From Mycolicibacterium frederiksbergense (GTDB lineage Bacteria; Actinomycetota; Actinomycetes; Mycobacteriales; Mycobacteriaceae), in the NCBI RefSeq assembly GCF_029893345.1, contig NZ_JARXVE010000001.1:124001-188000 (forward strand): a stretch of DNA of 64,000 bases, given 5' to 3'. Positions 9,094 through 18,224 of this stretch are shown here, piece after piece. Under the pieces are notes generated by a model. It made no database searches, was not told the DNA's origin, and saw nothing but the letters and a program-made list of their open reading frames with translations. A program made the translations under genes and the position numbers. Position 1 is the first letter of the stretch. Every line of letters begins with the position of its first letter.

Positions 9094-10158
9094 ATGACCA
9101 CAACACCACCTCCGTCCGCACCCGACTTCCACCTCAACCGTCCCGGCGCGCTGATCGCCGCCCTTCCCGCCGTACTCGGCTTCGTGCCGGAAAAGAGCCT
9201 TGTCCTGGTCACCGTCGATCGCGGCGAGTTGGGCTGCGTCATGCGCGCCGATCTGGCCGTCGACATGGCCGAGCGCATCGAGCACCTCGTCGACGTGGCC
9301 ACCACGACGAGTCCGGACGCGGTGATCGCCGTGGTGGTGGACGAGGACAGCACGGACTGCCGAGTCTGCGACGACCGCTACCGCGATCTGGCTTTGGTGC
9401 TGGATCGAGCGTTGGCCGAGGAAGGCATCGAGCTTTACGCGGCGCACGTGGTGGACCGGGTGGCCGCCGGCGGATACTGGCGCTGCGCCGACGGATGCGG
9501 TGAGGCGGGACGCGTGGACGACCCGGGTGCCTCGCCGCTGGCGGCAGCGGCCGTGCTGGACGGTCGCCGGCTCTATGGCAGCCGGGACGAACTGCTGCAG
9601 GTGATCCGGCCCGACCCGGTCCGCACGTCCTCGATGGCGCGGCCGCTGGCGCTGGCGGCGCAGCCGCCCGGGCAGCTGGAATCGCGCTCGGATGCCGAGG
9701 TGCGCCGTGACGTCGAAGCGGCGATGAGCGCGGCCCTGCGGGTGGCCGAGGGTGACGAGCCGGACAGCGCCGAACTGGCGCGCGTGGTCGTCGGGCTGGC
9801 CGACCCCCGGGTACGCGACACGCTGTATGCGTTGGCGGTCGGGGAGTGCGCGCACCAGGCCGAAGCCTTATGGGCCCTGCTGGCGCGCACCATGCCGGAC
9901 CCGTGGCGCGTGGAAGCGCTTGTGTTACTGGCATTTTCGGCCTACGCGCGCGGGGACGGACCACTGGCCGGGGTTTCGCTGGACGCGGCGTTGCGAGTGC
10001 AGCCGATGCACCGGATGGCCGGCATGCTCGATACCGCGCTGCAAACGGGTATGCACCCGGAACGGATCCGAGAGCTCGCGGTCACCGGGTATCGGCTGGC
10101 CGAGCAACTCGGCGTGCGGCTGCCCCCGCGACAGATGTGGGGGCGCCGCGCCAGTTGA
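9094..10158 (+). CDS. DUF4192 domain protein
   Basis: A 354-residue actinobacterial protein of the DUF4192 family: FHLNRPGALIAALPAVLGFVPEKSLVLV at the start is the family signature, and the C-terminal half is helical (ALVLLAFSAYARGDGPLAGVSLDAAL). A Cys pair lies in WRCADGCGEAG. No signal peptide or membrane helix. The ATG at 9094 begins the conserved region; the open frame reaches back over the divergent sthA start. Function is unknown. It is convergent with ideR with only four bases between the stop codons, which is the conserved arrangement in mycobacteria. Confidence 0.88.
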   Translation: MTTTPPPSAPDFHLNRPGALIAALPAVLGFVPEKSLVLVTVDRGELGCVMRADLAVDMAERIEHLVDVATTTSPDAVIAVVVDEDSTDCRVCDDRYRDLALVLDRALAEEGIELYAAHVVDRVAAGGYWRCADGCGEAGRVDDPGASPLAAAAVLDGRRLYGSRDELLQVIRPDPVRTSSMARPLALAAQPPGQLESRSDAEVRRDVEAAMSAALRVAEGDEPDSAELARVVVGLADPRVRDTLYALAVGECAHQAEALWALLARTMPDPWRVEALVLLAFSAYARGDGPLAGVSLDAALRVQPMHRMAGMLDTALQTGMHPERIRELAVTGYRLAEQLGVRLPPRQMWGRRAS

Positions 10159-10162
10159 GCGG

Positions 10163-10858
10163 CTAGACCTTCTCCACCCGCACCGCGTGCGCCATCTGGT
10201 GGGGCAGTTCGACCTGCTCATGCCCGGGGATCACGATCAGCACGCCGCCATGGTCATTGGCCTCGACGGTGACCCTCGCGTTGGGCACCACCCCGGCATC
10301 CTTGAGCCGGCCGATGAGCTCGGTGTCGCCCTGCACGTGTTCGGTGAGCTGGCGGACCACCACGGCCACCGGCAACCCGACCGGGAGCTCGGTGAGCCGA
10401 ACCAGGCTGACATCGTCGGACCCGAAGCCCGCCGTGCCGACGCCGAGTTCGGACAGGCCCGGGATGGGATTACCGAACGGGGACGTGGTCGGGTTGTCCA
10501 GCACCTGGACCAAGCGCCGTTCCACATCCTCGCTCATCACGTGCTCCCATCGGCACGCCTCGGCGTGGACTTCCTCCCACGGCAACCCGATCACGTCGAC
10601 GAGCAGTCGCTCGGCCAGCCGGTGCTTGCGCATCACCGCGACCGCCAGGGCGCGGCCCTTGGGGGTCAACTCCAGGTGGCGGTCACCGGCGACGTGCAGC
10701 AGACCGTCGCGCTCCATCCGTGACACCGTTTGGCTCACTGTGGGACCACTTTGATCGAGGCGCTCGGCAATGCGGGCGCGCAGCGGTACTACGCCCTCTT
10801 CCTCGAGGTCGTAGATAGTCCGGAGGTACATCTCGGTGGTGTCGACAAGATCATTCAT
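10163..10858 (-). CDS. ideR: IdeR, iron-dependent regulator
   Basis: IdeR binds Fe(II) and then represses siderophore genes and activates iron storage. The 231-residue product has the N-terminal winged helix (MNDLVDTTEMYLRTIYDLEEEG...QSGPTVSQTVSRMERDGL, 1-70). All expected metal ligands are present at standard positions: His79, Glu83 and His98 for site 1, and Met10, Cys102, Glu105 and His106 for site 2. An SH3-like C-terminal domain occupies about 140-230. The ATG at 10858 gives the standard N-terminus. It lies downstream of sigB on the same strand, separated by a strong hairpin, so it probably has its own promoter. Confidence 0.98.
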   Translation of the reverse strand: MNDLVDTTEMYLRTIYDLEEEGVVPLRARIAERLDQSGPTVSQTVSRMERDGLLHVAGDRHLELTPKGRALAVAVMRKHRLAERLLVDVIGLPWEEVHAEACRWEHVMSEDVERRLVQVLDNPTTSPFGNPIPGLSELGVGTAGFGSDDVSLVRLTELPVGLPVAVVVRQLTEHVQGDTELIGRLKDAGVVPNARVTVEANDHGGVLIVIPGHEQVELPHQMAHAVRVEKV

Positions 10859-10976
10859 GCGCGCCTTCCCAGCCCAAACGTCAACGGACAGTCTACCGTT
10901 TCCGCTCTTTGAACTGCGGTGCAACATCGGGGCGGTCGGACAGTCCGGGCGGTCCGGCGAGAAACACCAGGAAACA

Positions 10977-11011
10977 CGATGTGCCCCGCCGGAAGCCGGC
11001 GGGGCACATCG
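10977..11011 (-). terminator. sigB terminator hairpin
   Basis: A perfect 16-bp stem, from 10977-10992 to 10996-11011 with a 3-nt loop, starts 10 bases after the sigB stop codon. It has no U-run. It separates sigB from ideR. Confidence 0.75.
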
Positions 11012-11020
11012 GGAAGTGGA

Positions 11021-11980
11021 TCAGCTGGCGTACGAGCGAAGCCGATCGGCGCGATCGCCGTTGCGCAGCTTGGCCATCACCTCACGCTCGATCTGGCGGA
11101 CCCGCTCACGGGACAGGCCGAACAGCTTGCCGATCTGATCCAGCGTGCGGGGCTGGCCGTCGTCCAGGCCGAACCGCAACCGGATCACCTGCTGCTCACG
11201 CTCGTCGAGCGTGGCCAGCACGTGGCGGATATCGGTGTGCAGCAGCTCGGAAATGACGGCGTTCTCGGCCGACATCGCCTCGGAGTCCTCGATGAAGTCA
11301 CCCAGCGGGGCTTCCTCGTCGGTGCCGACCGGCATGTCCAGGCTCACCGGATCGCGGCTGTGCTCCAGCAGGTCGTTGATCTTCTCGACCGGGATGCCGG
11401 ACTCTTCGGCCAGTTCGTCGTCGGTCGCCTCGCGGCCGAGGTTCTGGTGCATCTCGCGCTTGATCCGGGCCAGCTTGTTGACCTGCTCGACCAGGTGGAC
11501 CGGAAGCCGGATGGTGCGGCTCTGGTCGGCCATCCCGCGGGTGATCGCCTGCCGGATCCACCAGGTGGCATACGTGGAGAACTTGAAGCCCTTGGTGTAA
11601 TCGAACTTCTCCATCGCGCGGATCAAGCCCAGGTTGCCCTCCTGGATCAGATCCAGCAGCGGCATCCCGCGACCGGTGTAGCGCTTGGCCAGTGACACCA
11701 CCAGGCGGAGGTTGGCCTCCAGCAGGTGCCTGCGGGCCGCCTCGCCGTCCCGGACCACGGCGGCCAGGTCCCGTTTGCGGTTCTCACCGAGGCGCTTCTT
11801 GGTGTCCAACACGTGCCGGGCGTAAAGACCCGCCTCGATGCGCTTTGCGAGCTCTACCTCATCGGCGGCATTGAGCAATGCCGTTTTTCCGATGCCGTTC
11901 AGATACACGCGCACGAGGTCGGCGGCAGGGCTCTGGGCGTCCAGATCGCTGTCGACGCGGCTTGTGGTGGCATTAGCCAT
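11021..11980 (-). CDS. sigB: SigB, group 2 principal-like sigma factor
   Basis: A 319-residue sigma-70 factor with regions 1.2-4.2: [20 protein letters not shown] (1.2), [21 protein letters not shown] (2.1-2.2), [20 protein letters not shown] (2.3-2.4), and the 4.2 helix-turn-helix [20 protein letters not shown]. It lacks the long Lys/Ala and acidic extension of the sigA product, which distinguishes the two. SigB supports the general stress and stationary-phase programme. The ATG at 11980 has a perfect AGGAGG site 7 bases upstream. An ECF-type promoter lies 37-64 bases upstream. Confidence 0.97.
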   Translation of the reverse strand: MANATTSRVDSDLDAQSPAADLVRVYLNGIGKTALLNAADEVELAKRIEAGLYARHVLDTKKRLGENRKRDLAAVVRDGEAARRHLLEANLRLVVSLAKRYTGRGMPLLDLIQEGNLGLIRAMEKFDYTKGFKFSTYATWWIRQAITRGMADQSRTIRLPVHLVEQVNKLARIKREMHQNLGREATDDELAEESGIPVEKINDLLEHSRDPVSLDMPVGTDEEAPLGDFIEDSEAMSAENAVISELLHTDIRHVLATLDEREQQVIRLRFGLDDGQPRTLDQIGKLFGLSRERVRQIEREVMAKLRNGDRADRLRSYAS

Positions 11981-12016
11981 GACGGCCTCCTGATCGGGTC
12001 GAACTGTCATGACCTA

Positions 12017-12044
12017 CAACGTCGTAGGACCCTTGAGAGTTCCC
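12017..12044 (-). promoter_or_regulatory. ECF (SigE/SigH-type) promoter of sigB
   Basis: Minus strand: -35 GGGAAC (12039-12044), 17 bases, then CGTTG (12017-12021). This fits the SigE/SigH-type pattern GGAAC-N(17-19)-CGTT. It predicts a start near 12010 and a leader of about 30 bases, and matches the known placement of stress-sigma control on sigB. Confidence 0.75.
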
Positions 12045-12127
12045 GCCGATTTCCGGATTCACACCCGTTGACCTGCAGTTTTTTCGAGTCGACCTGAGAA
12101 TGTCCTAAGAATGGCTAAAGGAATCGC

Positions 12128-12544
12128 TCAGCTGGGGTCAGCACCGTCGGACTGCGCCGAGTCTGGTTGCGGTGGCAGGGAGGCGTCGCTCTGTAACGCC
12201 GGTCGCTCCGCGGTGGGGAACAACGGGACCCGATTTCCGCGGCCGGAGTAACGGCGTGGTTCCTCGGCGCGACGCGGAGGACGGTCATTGGCGATCAGCA
12301 CCGCCATCCAGGGCAGCGGAATGGAGATCACAATGATCGCCAGCGAGATCAATCCGTTGTGCCAGATGTTGTACGCGACGGCGGCCAGGATCAGCGCCGG
12401 GATGCGGAACGCCATCAACGTCAGGTACTTACGGACACGCTGGCGGTGCTGGACTTCGAACGCGGGTTCAGCTCGGGTGATGAGGACCGGCCGGCCTTCA
12501 TCATCGAAATCGTCGTCGAAACTCAGCTCGTGGCTTTGTTTCAT
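12128..12544 (-). CDS. DUF3099 membrane protein
   Basis: A 138-residue protein with two predicted membrane helices (LTLMAFRIPALILAAVAYNI and GLISLAIIVISIPLPWMAVLI), preceded by an acidic segment (SFDDDFDDEGRPVLITRAE) and followed by a Pro/Ser-rich tail. The loop between the helices is only a few residues. This matches the actinobacterial DUF3099 family and the M. tuberculosis neighbour Rv2709. Function is unknown. It lies upstream of sigB on the same strand, but the 147-base gap holds the sigB promoter. Confidence 0.85.
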   Translation of the reverse strand: MKQSHELSFDDDFDDEGRPVLITRAEPAFEVQHRQRVRKYLTLMAFRIPALILAAVAYNIWHNGLISLAIIVISIPLPWMAVLIANDRPPRRAEEPRRYSGRGNRVPLFPTAERPALQSDASLPPQPDSAQSDGADPS

Positions 12545-12613
12545 GCTTCTACTCTTTCACACTGTCGCCTCGCGGGAGTAGGTGGATTTCCCTATGCATC
12601 GCTGCCAGGCAGA

Positions 12614-12859
12614 ATGAAACCCATGCAGACCCAGACCCTCGAGCGCCCGGACACCGACGAACGCGTCGACGACGGGACCGACGATGACAGCCCGAAGTTC
12701 TTCCACTACGTCAAGAAGGACAAGATCGCCGAAAGCGCCGTCATGGGTACGCATGTCGTTGCGCTGTGCGGCGAGGTCTTCCCGGTGACGAAGTCGCCCA
12801 AGCCCGGCTCGCCGGTGTGCCCCGACTGCAAGAAGATCTACGACTCGCTCAAGAAGTAG
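12614..12859 (+). CDS. DUF3039 small zinc-ribbon-like protein
   Basis: An 81-residue protein with an acidic N-terminal third (TDERVDDGTDDDSPKFFHYV) and a C-terminal cluster LCGEVF...SPVCPDCKKIYDSL. With His48 (GTHVVALC) the cysteines could bind zinc. It matches the DUF3039 family, found beside sigB in actinobacteria. Two starts are possible, ATG 12614 and ATG 12623; I chose the first because it gives the usual family length. Function is unknown. Confidence 0.85.
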   Translation: MKPMQTQTLERPDTDERVDDGTDDDSPKFFHYVKKDKIAESAVMGTHVVALCGEVFPVTKSPKPGSPVCPDCKKIYDSLKK

Positions 12860-12863
12860 ACGG

Positions 12864-13838
12864 CTACCGCGGCGGTTCAGTGGGTTCAGGCACCGATCGC
12901 ACCGGTGCCTGGGCGCTGCCGTTGAGGGCCTTGTCCTCCAGCCATTCCCGCAGGCGCCGGGCGTGGGTATCCGATGCCGGCCATTCCTCCTGGATCGCCG
13001 CATTGAGTTCGGCGCCGAGCATGATCGCAAAACCCAGGAAGAACGCGAACAACAGGAATGCGATCGGTGTGGCCAGCGCGCCGTAGGTGTAGCCGGTGCT
13101 GGTGATCCAGGTCAGGTAGATCCGCAGCCCGAACGTGGCGACCAGGAACACCACGGTGGCCAGCACCGCGCCCAGCAGCAGGCGGTGGGTCGGCAGCGGG
13201 GCCGGCAATGAGACCCGGTACAGCACCGTCACCCCGATCAGCACCGCCAGGAACAACGCCGGGTAGTAGCCGTAGCGCAAGACGTTGGCCCAGCTGTCCG
13301 GGATGTGCTCGGCGATCGCCCGCGGCCCCAGTGCCAGAACCGGCGCCGCGGCGATCGCGGACACCAGCATGATCACGTAGAGGCCCAAGGCGTAGAACCG
13401 CTGCCGTACCGGATGCCGCAGCGCCGTCTGGTCGTGTGCCTCCACGATGGAGTCCACGAAGGCCGACACCGCCGACGACCCCGCCCACAGAGAGATGACG
13501 AAGCCCACCGACACCACCTCGCCCCGGGCGCCCTTCACGATGTCGCGGATCGTCGGCTCGATGATCTCGTTGACGACGTTGCGGGAGAAGAAGCTGTTCG
13601 CCGCGGTGATCAGCTGATGCTGGATCATCGGCAAGGTGTCCGGCCCGAACAGTGGTGCGACGAAGGCCAGACTGCCCAGCATTCCCAGTAGCAGGGGTGG
13701 TAACGACAACGCGCACCAAAACGCCGCCTGCGCCGATTCCGAGAAAATGGAATCGTCCCAACTCTTCGACAACGTGCGTCGAGTGATGTGCCAGATGTGG
13801 TGGCGTGAGGGTGGTACTGGAAGTGGCTGGCCAGTCAT
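12864..13838 (-). CDS. YihY/BrkB-family inner membrane protein
   Basis: A 324-residue integral membrane protein with about six helices, among them AFWCALSLPPLLLGMLGSLAF, FYALGLYVIMLVSAIAAAPVL, TVVFLVATFGLRIYL and ATPIAFLLFAFFLGFAIMLGAEL. The C-terminal GAELNAAIQEEWP and the loop SWANVLRYGYYPALFL are typical of the YihY/virulence factor BrkB family. It was once misnamed RNase BN; a transport or envelope role is likely but unproven. It converges with the DUF3039 gene, four bases separating the stop codons. Confidence 0.88.
   Translation of the reverse strand: MTGQPLPVPPSRHHIWHITRRTLSKSWDDSIFSESAQAAFWCALSLPPLLLGMLGSLAFVAPLFGPDTLPMIQHQLITAANSFFSRNVVNEIIEPTIRDIVKGARGEVVSVGFVISLWAGSSAVSAFVDSIVEAHDQTALRHPVRQRFYALGLYVIMLVSAIAAAPVLALGPRAIAEHIPDSWANVLRYGYYPALFLAVLIGVTVLYRVSLPAPLPTHRLLLGAVLATVVFLVATFGLRIYLTWITSTGYTYGALATPIAFLLFAFFLGFAIMLGAELNAAIQEEWPASDTHARRLREWLEDKALNGSAQAPVRSVPEPTEPPR
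12887..12911. terminator. Hairpin inside the 3' end of the BrkB gene
   Basis: CAGGCACCG and CGGTGCCTG form a perfect 9-bp stem with a 7-nt loop, 28 bases past the DUF3039 stop. It could end that transcript although it lies in the coding end of the convergent gene. Chance pairing is possible. Confidence 0.35.
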
Positions 13839-13921
13839 GACCAGTCAAGCATTACTGACGAAACATGCTCCTGCCCAAGCGGGTGGTCGGAGGCGGCGAT
13901 GCCAGTGACCGGACCGGCCGT

Positions 13922-14113
13922 CTAGATCTCTGCCGGGCTGGTGTCCAGCACGGCGGCCAACTCGATCAACTTGGCTTCGTGTTCGTTGGCGTGGTGCTGG
14001 CAGAAGAGCAACTCAGCTCCTGAGGGCAGCGTCGCGCGTACCCGCGCGGCTGCGCCGCAACGATCGCAGCGGTCTGCTCTGGTTAGCTCGGGGCTGGTCA
14101 GAGTTGCGTTCAC
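13922..14113 (-). CDS. DUF7455-type small zinc-finger protein
   Basis: A 63-residue product: RADRCDRCGAAARVRATLP, then ELLFCQHHANEHEAKL. Cys16, Cys19, Cys38 and His40 or His41 form a likely zinc site. The pattern is that of small actinobacterial proteins near sigma-factor genes (DUF7455). The GTG at 14113 is chosen because GGAGGA lies 5 bases upstream and the conserved sequence starts there; the open frame continues far upstream without protein-like composition. Function is unknown. Confidence 0.8.
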   Translation of the reverse strand: MNATLTSPELTRADRCDRCGAAARVRATLPSGAELLFCQHHANEHEAKLIELAAVLDTSPAEI

Positions 14114-14271
14114 GGCTCCTCCGTCTTCTACTCTGCGCATCTCGGCAAAGGCGCCGTGATTGCGTATGTCTACTCTGTCAGACGTTTTGGCTTCCGGCCT
14201 TGTTCCCCAACGGTTCACGGTGTGTCGTGTCTCACTTGGCCTGCGTGTGGCCGGCCGGGCAAGCTGACAAT

Positions 14272-14634
14272 GTGCATCCGTCACCGCGTGTCCTGGTTCA
14301 CTTGTGCAGCGCCGACGATTGGCGCCGGGCCCAGAACCGCGGCGAACATCGGCCCGACTCACTGAGTGCGCAGGGCTTCGTCCATCTTTCGACTCCCGAA
14401 CAGGTGCATCTGCCGGCGAACCGGCTGTATGCCGGACGCGCCGACCTGGTGCTGCTGCACATCGACCCGGCCGGGCTTTCGGACCCGGTCCGCTGGGAGC
14501 CCGGCGTTCCGACGGATCCGCAGTCGATGTTGTTTCCACACCTGTACGGGCCGCTGCCGGCCGCGGTGGTGACCGGGGTCGCCGCTTACCTGCCAGGCCC
14601 TGACGGACGGTTCGCGCCGTTGTTGGTTACATAG
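14272..14634 (+). CDS. DUF952 domain protein
   Basis: A 120-residue protein matching the DUF952 family: VLVHLCSADDWRRAQ at the start, the central GFVHLSTPEQVHLPANRLY, then DLVLLHIDPAGL and FPHLYGPLPAAVV. The family folds like ADP-ribosyl-binding or glutathione-S-transferase-related small domains, but no reaction is established. The GTG at 14272 is the first start in the conserved block; the frame upstream overlaps the promoter of the divergent DUF7455 gene and is not protein-like. It is convergent with dedA. Confidence 0.8.
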   Translation: MHPSPRVLVHLCSADDWRRAQNRGEHRPDSLSAQGFVHLSTPEQVHLPANRLYAGRADLVLLHIDPAGLSDPVRWEPGVPTDPQSMLFPHLYGPLPAAVVTGVAAYLPGPDGRFAPLLVT

Positions 14635-14664
14635 TCCAGGCAGAGCGCACCGGCGGACGAATCG

Positions 14665-15327
14665 TCATTCGCGGTGAGCCCGGTGCAAGGATTCCCAATC
14701 GTGTTCGGACTCCAGCTGTTGGATCAGTGCGGAGGTGCGCTCGCGCAGCAGCAGCGTCACGCCGATGCCGACCAGGATCGCCACCACCAACGCGACCCAG
14801 GAGAACCGGGACAGCCAGTGCTCGGCTGCGAGACCGGCGAAATAGACCACCGCCGTGGTGCCACCGGCCCACAGCAGCGCCCCGGTGGCGTTGGCGGCCA
14901 GGAAGCGCGGATAGCGCATCTTCAGCGCACCGGCCAGCGGCCCTGCGAAGATCCGCAGCAGCGCGATGAAACGGCCGAAGAACACCGCCCACACACCCCA
15001 ACGAGCGAACAGCTGCTTGGCCAGCGCCACGTGACCGGGGCCGAAATGGTGGGGGAATCGGCGGCCCAGCCGTTCGAACAGCGACATGCCGTAGCGGTGA
15101 CCGATCGAATAGCCGATCGTGTCCCCGACGATCGCGCCCACGGTGGCGGCGGCACCGACCAAGACCGGATTGATGTCGAGGGTGTGGCGCGACGCCAGCA
15201 GCGCCGCACTGACCAGGGCGATCTCTCCGGGCAACGGAATACCCAGGCTTTCGAGCCCGATCACCACACCCACCAGCAGGTACACCGCAAGCGGCGGGAT
15301 CGTCTGCAACAGCGCGTCCACGTTCAC
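14665..15327 (-). CDS. DedA-family membrane protein
   Basis: A 220-residue DedA/VTT-domain protein: LVGVVIGLESLGIPLPGEIAL (re-entrant region with Glu and Pro-Gly), GDTIGYSIGHRYG, the signature FFGRFIALLRIFAGPLAG, and a C-terminal helix pair. DedA proteins flip lipid carriers such as undecaprenyl phosphate or phosphatidylethanolamine and support envelope homeostasis. I start it at the GTG at 15327; a GTG at 15321 is also possible. It begins 5 bases after the methyltransferase gene upstream on the same strand, so the two are probably co-transcribed. Confidence 0.88.
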   Translation of the reverse strand: MNVDALLQTIPPLAVYLLVGVVIGLESLGIPLPGEIALVSAALLASRHTLDINPVLVGAAATVGAIVGDTIGYSIGHRYGMSLFERLGRRFPHHFGPGHVALAKQLFARWGVWAVFFGRFIALLRIFAGPLAGALKMRYPRFLAANATGALLWAGGTTAVVYFAGLAAEHWLSRFSWVALVVAILVGIGVTLLLRERTSALIQQLESEHDWESLHRAHRE

Positions 15328-15331
15328 GCAT

Positions 15332-16456
15332 TCAGCATGCCGTGTCGCCGGGAGGGTCGGCAGGCACCGCTTCGATGATCGCCAACGGGGTCGGCGTAGG
15401 CAGGACACGGGTGAGCCGGAATCCCGCCCGCGACAGCAACTCGGTGTACTCACGGCGGGTCCGCTCGCGGCCGCCGGCGGACACCAGCATCTCCAGATCG
15501 AGCAGCAGACCCAGATGCGCGGGCGCGCCCTCCGGCAGCACCATCTCGAACAGCAGCAGTTTGCCGTCGGGCGCGATGGCGCCGCGCACGTTCCGCAGAA
15601 TCTGCAGCGCCTGATCGTCATCCCAGTCATGGATGACTGTCTTGAGCAGGTACGCATCGCCGCCTGTCGGAACCGATTCGAAGAACGATCCACCTTCGAC
15701 GTCGCAGCGCGCCGTCTCGTCGGCGTCTGCGACCACAGAGGGCAGGTCGAACAACACGCCGCGGGCTTCGGGAGCCTGCTGCAGCACCGCCGCCAACAGT
15801 GCGCCGTGCCCGCCACCGACATCGACAATTCGGCGCATTCCGCTGAAATCGTATGTCGGGACTGCATTTTCGATCGCAACGGTCGAGACGCCGGTCATCG
15901 CGTCGTTGAAAACCCGCGCGAACTCGGCGTCGGTGTCGAGGTAGTCGAAGAACTCCTTGCCGCGCACCTTGGATACTGCGGTGGCACCGGTGCGCACCGA
16001 ATGCTCCAGGCTGCCCCAGTGCTCCCAGTGCATGGGGCTGCCGATGAACGCAAGCATCGGCGCCATGCTGTTCGGGGCATCGGACACCAGCGCACGTCCG
16101 GTCCGGGTCAGCGCGAACCGGCCGTCGCGGCCCAAGGTGAACACCGAGCGGCTGGCCAGCGCGCGCATCAGCCGGTAGGTGGCTGCTGGGTTGGTGCCGA
16201 TCCGCCCGGCGACGTCGTCGGCTGTCTGTGGGCCATCCTGCAACGCGTCGACGATGCCGAGCCGTACCGCGGCATACAGCGCCTGGGTCTGCCAGGCGCC
16301 GAACCCGAGCTCCATGACCGCCACGCTGCTGGGCACGGTTGCCTGGCGGAGGCGTTCAAGAACCCCGCGGAACGCGTTGATCGCGCTGATCAGCACCGGT
16401 GGCGGCGTCTTGGTTGCGGCAGGCTTCGGGCGAGTGGCGGTTTCTGGCTTCATCAC
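15332..16456 (-). CDS. Class I SAM-dependent O-methyltransferase with dimerisation domain
   Basis: A 374-residue protein resembling acetylserotonin/hydroxyneurosporene O-methyltransferases. The N-terminal winged-helix dimerisation domain (about 60-130: TADDVAGRIGTNPAATYRLMRAL) is followed by the SAM motif IVDVGGGHGALLAAVL and the downstream acidic residue in LFDLPSVV. The catalytic His is in LLKTVIHDWDD, the usual place in this family. It is the type used for small phenolic or polyketide hydroxyls; the substrate cannot be told. The leading Lys/Thr-rich stretch (about 1-20) is probably disordered. A second ATG one codon in is equally good. Confidence 0.85.
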   Translation of the reverse strand: MMKPETATRPKPAATKTPPPVLISAINAFRGVLERLRQATVPSSVAVMELGFGAWQTQALYAAVRLGIVDALQDGPQTADDVAGRIGTNPAATYRLMRALASRSVFTLGRDGRFALTRTGRALVSDAPNSMAPMLAFIGSPMHWEHWGSLEHSVRTGATAVSKVRGKEFFDYLDTDAEFARVFNDAMTGVSTVAIENAVPTYDFSGMRRIVDVGGGHGALLAAVLQQAPEARGVLFDLPSVVADADETARCDVEGGSFFESVPTGGDAYLLKTVIHDWDDDQALQILRNVRGAIAPDGKLLLFEMVLPEGAPAHLGLLLDLEMLVSAGGRERTRREYTELLSRAGFRLTRVLPTPTPLAIIEAVPADPPGDTAC

Positions 16457-16556
16457 CGGGCGAAGCTATATCCGCCCACTTGGTGATTCCTTGTGCCGAA
16501 CGCCAAGTCCTGGTCCAGGTAGTCGGGCACTGGCGCCGAGTTAGCCGCATACGCGA

Positions 16557-16586
16557 ACGGCGGACCGGAAGTATCCGGTCCGCCGT
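16557..16586 (-). terminator. sigA terminator hairpin
   Basis: A perfect 13-bp stem (16557-16569 with 16574-16586) and a 4-nt loop AGTA, 13 bases after the sigA stop codon. It is the main structure between sigA and the methyltransferase gene. No U-tract. Confidence 0.75.
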
Positions 16587-16599
16587 CCACGGAGATTGC

Positions 16600-18018
16600 C
16601 TAGTCCAGGTAGTCGCGCAGCACCTGAGAACGGCTCGGGTGGCGCAGCTTGCTCATGGTCTTGGACTCGATCTGGCGGATGCGTTCGCGGGTCACCCCGT
16701 ACACCTGGCCGATCTCGTCGAGGGTGCGCGGCTGACCGTCGGTCAGGCCGAAGCGCAGGCGTACCACGCCGGCCTCACGCTCGGACAGCGTCTCCAGCAC
16801 CGACTGCAGCTGATCCTGCAGCAGGGTGAAAGACACGGCGTCGACGGCGACGACAGCTTCACTGTCCTCGATGAAGTCACCGAGCTGGCTGTCGCCCTCG
16901 TCACCGATGGTCTGGTCCAGCGAGATGGGCTCACGCGCGTACTGCTGGATCTCCAGCACCTTCTCCGGCGTGATGTCCATTTCCTTGGCCAGCTCTTCGG
17001 GCGTGGGCTCGCGGCCCAGGTCCTGCAGCAGCTCGCGCTGGATGCGGCCCAGCTTGTTGATGACCTCGACCATGTGCACCGGGATACGGATGGTGCGGGC
17101 CTGGTCGGCCATGGCGCGGGTGATGGCCTGACGGATCCACCAGGTGGCGTACGTGGAGAACTTGTAGCCCTTGGTGTAGTCGAACTTCTCGACGGCGCGG
17201 ATCAGGCCCAGGTTGCCCTCCTGGATCAGGTCCAGAAACGCCATGCCGCGACCGGTGTAGCGCTTGGCCAGCGACACCACGAGGCGCAGGTTGGCTTCCA
17301 GCAGATGGTTTTTCGCGCGGTCACCGTCGCGGCAGATCCACTGGTAGTCACGTCGCACCTGAGTGGTGAGTTTCTCGCCCTTCTCGGCGAACTCCGCCAT
17401 CTTCTGGGTGGCGAACAGCCCGGCCTCGATGCGCTTGGCGAGCTCGACCTCTTCCTCGGCGTTGAGCAGCGCGACCTTGCCGATCTGCTTGAGATAGGCG
17501 CGGACCGAGTCAGCCGAGGCCGTCAGCTCGGCGTCTTTACGGGCCTGCCGCAGTGCCTCGGACTCTTCCTCGTCCCAGACGAAGTCGCCGGAGGCCTTGT
17601 CCTTCTCGGACGGCTCGGGATGGTCGTCGCCGTCCTTGGCGTCCTTGCCGGGGGCCGGCGTGGCACCCTTGCCTTCTTCGGCGTCGTCCTCGCCGCCGGA
17701 ATCTTCCTCGTCCTCGTCGTCGGTGTCGAGATCATCGAGCTCGAGATCCGAGTCGTCGAGGTCCTCGCCCGGGTCGCCTTCGAGGTCGTCGGTGGCCTCA
17801 AGATCGTCGTTGACGTCTTCGGGTTTGGTCCCCGGGCCCTTGGCCGCCCGCTTGGCGGGGGCCTTCTTGGCGGGCGCACGCTTGGTGGCGGTGCCGCCCT
17901 CGGCCTTGGCGGCAGTGCTCTTAGCTGCCCGCTTGGCCGGGGCCTTCTTGGCGGGGGTCTTGGTAGCGGTGCGCTTCACCGGCTCGTCGGTCGCCGGGCT
18001 TGCCTTTGTCGCTGCCAC
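16600..18018 (-). CDS. sigA: SigA (MysA), primary sigma factor
   Basis: The housekeeping sigma factor of RNA polymerase. The product has 472 residues from the GTG at 18018 ([15 protein letters not shown], the conserved mycobacterial N-terminus), with AAAGGGTG upstream. The first ~60 residues are Lys/Ala/Pro-rich with two copies of [17 protein letters not shown] repeats, followed by an acidic stretch (about 70-120) that corresponds to region 1.1. Then come region 1.2 ([20 protein letters not shown]), regions 2.1-2.4 ([20 protein letters not shown]), 3, and 4.2 ([20 protein letters not shown]). It ends in the usual LRDYLD. It is shorter than the M. tuberculosis protein (528) because the N-terminal extension is shorter. 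Confidence 0.98.
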   Translation of the reverse strand: MAATKASPATDEPVKRTATKTPAKKAPAKRAAKSTAAKAEGGTATKRAPAKKAPAKRAAKGPGTKPEDVNDDLEATDDLEGDPGEDLDDSDLELDDLDTDDEDEEDSGGEDDAEEGKGATPAPGKDAKDGDDHPEPSEKDKASGDFVWDEEESEALRQARKDAELTASADSVRAYLKQIGKVALLNAEEEVELAKRIEAGLFATQKMAEFAEKGEKLTTQVRRDYQWICRDGDRAKNHLLEANLRLVVSLAKRYTGRGMAFLDLIQEGNLGLIRAVEKFDYTKGYKFSTYATWWIRQAITRAMADQARTIRIPVHMVEVINKLGRIQRELLQDLGREPTPEELAKEMDITPEKVLEIQQYAREPISLDQTIGDEGDSQLGDFIEDSEAVVAVDAVSFTLLQDQLQSVLETLSEREAGVVRLRFGLTDGQPRTLDEIGQVYGVTRERIRQIESKTMSKLRHPSRSQVLRDYLD

Positions 18019-18149
18019 GTACACCCTTTCGGTCTCACGAATTTTCCGGTGGGCATGGGCATACTCCACCGAAAGCGTCTGCTATCGAATGTCGGCGTTG
18101 TTATCGGCTGGGATATTCGCCGCTATTCGGTAGGCGGCCGCCGTGCACC

Positions 18150-18155
18150 ATTGTA
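18150..18155 (-). promoter_or_regulatory. Possible sigA -10 element
   Basis: TACAAT on the minus strand, about 130 bases before the sigA GTG. It is the best TAnnnT match in the interval. No convincing -35 was found at 17 bases, so the call is tentative. Confidence 0.35.
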
Positions 18156-18224
18156 ACGACAGTGTGGAACTTCACCGTGCCGAGCGGCAAATTTGACGCT
18201 TCGGCGATCCGGATTTCGGCCCGG

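Noticed and set aside
14627..15331. 234-codon frame on the minus strand at the DedA locus
   Set aside because: Arg/Gly-rich shadow of the DedA frame, which has clear membrane helices and family motifs.
16557..16586. Idea that this palindrome is an operator for the methyltransferase gene
   Set aside because: It lies more than 100 bases upstream of that start and directly after the sigA stop, which fits a terminator better.
17523..18133. Ser/Arg-rich frames on both strands in the sigA N-terminal region
   Set aside because: They mirror the Lys/Ala and Asp/Glu repeats of SigA and have no independent support.
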